Notes under the pieces: generated by a model
The model's database searches: none
What the model was told of the DNA's origin: nothing
What the model saw: the letters and a program-made list of their open reading frames with translations, nothing else
NCBI RefSeq assembly: GCF_004322775.1
Contig: NZ_CP036403.1
Span: 1,116,001 to 1,180,000 of the forward strand
From: Ornithinimicrobium sufpigmenti
Lineage (GTDB): Bacteria > Actinomycetota > Actinomycetes > Actinomycetales > Dermatophilaceae
Length of the DNA stretch: 64,000 nt
Reading direction: 5' to 3'
Part shown: positions 62,582-64,000 of the stretch, piece by piece
How the letters are laid out: each line of letters begins with the position of its first letter
How positions within the stretch are numbered: position 1 is the stretch's first letter
Program-made: the position numbers and the translations under genes

Positions 62582-63295
62582 TCAGCCGCTATAGGCGCCG
62601 GCGACGGCGTCCGTGAGCGACTTGGGGGTGCGGGTCTGACCCTCGCCGGACCCGCCGGCGTGGTCGGCCGAGCTCGCACCGGCCACCGGGGCCGCCTTGA
62701 GCTTGGGGTTGTCGGTGACGGCGTCCTTGATGGCGGCGTCGACCTTGCTGGTGAAGTCCTCGGCCTGGGGGTCGAGGGCCGACACCTTCGCCAGGAAGGT
62801 GCGGGAGTCGAGGAGGGCGTTGGGGTCGCCCTGGTGCTTGCCGGCGACCTTGAAGACGGCCAGCTCGACGGCGGCCTCGCGCGCGGCGGCCTGCGCGGCC
62901 TGCACCTGCTGCGTGAGCTCGGTGGGGTCGGGGGCGTCGTCGCCGTCCTTGATGAGGCCGAGCGCCTTGCCGAGCTCCTGCACGACCTCGTCGCGGGCGG
63001 TCTTGGCCGCCTCCTTGGGGTCGACGCGCTTCTTGGCGTTCTCGCGGCGCAGGCGCTCGATCTCGGCCTTGGCCTTGTCAGGGTCGGCCCACGGGCTGTC
63101 GTCGTCGCCTTTGCTGTCGTCGGCGTCGTCACCATCGCCGGAGTCGTCCTGGCTGCCGTCACCGTCGTCGTCGGTGCCGTCGCTGCCGGACCCGGTGTCG
63201 CCGCCGTCGCCGTCGGCGAAGCGGAGGCCGTGCGGGTTGCCGGGGTGCATGGCGGTCAGGACCGGGCTGGTGAGGTTGAGGGTGGTGCTCTTCAC
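62582..63295 (-). CDS. Capsid scaffold protein
   Basis: A 237-residue acidic protein. The N-terminal 75 residues have a Gly/Asp-rich disordered stretch (DGTDDDGDGSQDDSGDGDDA). The middle is coiled coil (KAKAEIERLRRENAKKRVDP; LTQQVQAAQAAAREAAVELA), and the C-terminus is a short basic segment (GEGQTRTPKSLTDAVAGAYS) that would contact capsid subunits. The layout and position are typical of scaffolds. Start at 63295 is GTG. Confidence 0.8.
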   Translation of the reverse strand: MKSTTLNLTSPVLTAMHPGNPHGLRFADGDGGDTGSGSDGTDDDGDGSQDDSGDGDDADDSKGDDDSPWADPDKAKAEIERLRRENAKKRVDPKEAAKTARDEVVQELGKALGLIKDGDDAPDPTELTQQVQAAQAAAREAAVELAVFKVAGKHQGDPNALLDSRTFLAKVSALDPQAEDFTSKVDAAIKDAVTDNPKLKAAPVAGASSADHAGGSGEGQTRTPKSLTDAVAGAYSG

Positions 63296-63348
63296 GGGTG
63301 CCTCCTGGGCATGGTGATGGCCCGCGCCTGGCGGGTAGGGTGATGGGC

Positions 63349-63516
63349 GTGGAACTCGCGATCTGGACTGTGCTGCTGCTCGTCGCTGCCGGCGTGGTGG
63401 TCGTGACGCTGCCAGTGATCGCCGTCTTCCTGTGGCGGATCAGCACCCAGCAGCGGGTCTTGATCGACCTGACTGCGCAGGCCTACATCGACGGCGAGGT
63501 CAGCGAGCCCGGCTGA
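63349..63516 (+). CDS. Small single-TM protein on the strand opposite to the phage genes
   Basis: A 55-residue frame (VELAIWTVLLLVAAGVVVVT and LPVIAVFLWRI, then a polar tail ending EVSEPG). GTG 63349 has a GGGTGA-type site; ATG 63343 is two codons earlier. It overlaps the end of the minor capsid gene by 17 bases. There is no minus-strand gene between 63296 and 63499, so this gap may really be used by a plus-strand moron. Function unknown. Confidence 0.45.
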   Translation: MELAIWTVLLLVAAGVVVVTLPVIAVFLWRISTQQRVLIDLTAQAYIDGEVSEPG

Positions 63517-64000
63517 TCTGTTCGCGCTGGCTCTTGCGGGTCAGGCCGTCGGTGGCGGCCAGGTGAGCGCGCTGTCGTGCCTGCCATTCGCGCACCTTCA
63601 CGTTGGCCCGCTTCTCCGCCTCGGGGGTGAGTGCCGTGGCTGCACGCTGCTTCCAGTGCCGTATGCCGCGCTCGAGGTAGCGCTGTTGCTGCTCTTCGGC
63701 GTACCGGGTCTCGGTGTCGCGGGTGTTCGTCGCGGGCCGTGACGCACCAGGCAGGTACGCGCTGACGCTGTGCCGGCAGTTCGGGTGCTGCAGTCCGGCC
63801 GCGCGCGCCTCGTCGAGCGTGCCGGCGACGCGGACCGTGACCGTGCCCTCGCCGACCAGGTTGTCGACCTCGATCGCACCGGCCACCGAGCCGCCGATGG
63901 ACAGCACCTTGCCCTCCCAGGGCCGGCATGCTGCGCACTCTCGGGGACTGTCGGACACCATGACGAGGTCGAGTCCGTTGGCCTGCAGCTGGTCGACGTG
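63500..64000 (-). CDS. Phage minor capsid protein 2-like (C-terminal part)
   Basis: The last 166 residues of a gene running in from beyond the window. SPRECAACRPWEGKVLSIGG and LDEARAAGLQHPNCRHSVSA are the signature of the phage minor capsid protein 2/Mu gpF-like C-terminal domain with its C-x2-C and H-P-N-C-R-H site. The end is a basic helix. The start and the N-terminal part are not visible. Confidence 0.8.
   Translation of the reverse strand, partial: HVDQLQANGLDLVMVSDSPRECAACRPWEGKVLSIGGSVAGAIEVDNLVGEGTVTVRVAGTLDEARAAGLQHPNCRHSVSAYLPGASRPATNTRDTETRYAEEQQQRYLERGIRHWKQRAATALTPEAEKRANVKVREWQARQRAHLAATDGLTRKSQREQISRAR

Larger units (their letters stand above)
45201..64000. mobile_element. Siphovirus-type prophage, left end, integrated in comEC
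   Basis: At least 18.8 kb of phage DNA continuing past the right edge. Almost all genes run on the minus strand in siphovirus order: minor capsid (63500), scaffold, major capsid, connectors, tail terminator, major tail protein, frameshifted assembly chaperone, tape measure, tail proteins, tail fibre, membrane proteins, endolysin, holin, tiny ORFs. Genes overlap by ATGA, GTGA or TTGA and use strong ribosome sites. Integrase, repressor, replication genes and terminase are not in the window, so completeness is unknown. Confidence 0.93.

Noticed and set aside
45201..64000. tRNA gene or CRISPR array at or in the prophage
   Set aside because: No cloverleaf-like sequence or regularly spaced repeats were seen; the attachment site is inside comEC.

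Overview
The window is about 72% G+C. It carries WhiB1, a PdtaS-like kinase, the TmsAB pair for 10-methyl fatty acids, an actinobacterial NAD-glutamate dehydrogenase, and many GTG and a few TTG starts. Together these point to an actinobacterium, most likely Micrococcales near the Intrasporangiaceae/Ornithinimicrobiaceae; genus is not resolved from this sequence alone.

Positions 1-45200 are host chromosome. The left part is mostly core metabolism and regulation: a large NAD-dependent glutamate dehydrogenase (1278-6083), the histidine kinase pdtaS, whiB1, an amidohydrolase, a three-gene cell-surface polysaccharide cluster (9609-13182), a FhuF-like Fe-S protein, pyruvate phosphate dikinase with its regulatory kinase/phosphorylase (14132-17723), then miaA, an RsmC-type methyltransferase, hflX, a GNAT gene, an unrecognised 742-residue protein with a C-terminal membrane hairpin, fdhD, DUF1801, dinG and DUF952.

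Positions 29185-32982 hold a small arsenic locus (acr3, a decayed arsC, arsR, arsM, arsR) beside a frameshifted SGNH hydrolase. Then follow holA, an MFS exporter, tmsA-tmsB, rpsT, leuS, degV, comEA and comEC. leuS is preceded by a short Leu-rich leader peptide and an intrinsic terminator, which looks like a ribosome-mediated attenuator.

comEC stops being ComEC-like right after its SGSNV motif, around position 45200. From there to the right edge (at least 18.8 kb) the DNA is a siphovirus-type prophage. Nearly all its genes are on the minus strand, so reading right to left gives virion order: minor capsid protein, scaffold, HK97-fold major capsid, head-tail connectors, major tail protein, tail assembly chaperone with a GGGAAAA -1 frameshift site, tape measure, tail proteins, tail fibre, small membrane proteins, endolysin, holin, and a terminal cluster of tiny ORFs next to the attachment site. 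The integrase end and the rest of comEC lie beyond 64000. The lysogen should therefore lack an intact DNA-uptake channel unless the prophage excises.

Several genes (SGNH hydrolase, a phage HK97 gp10-like gene) are broken only by one-base changes in or near short C runs, so sequencing error must be excluded before calling them dead.
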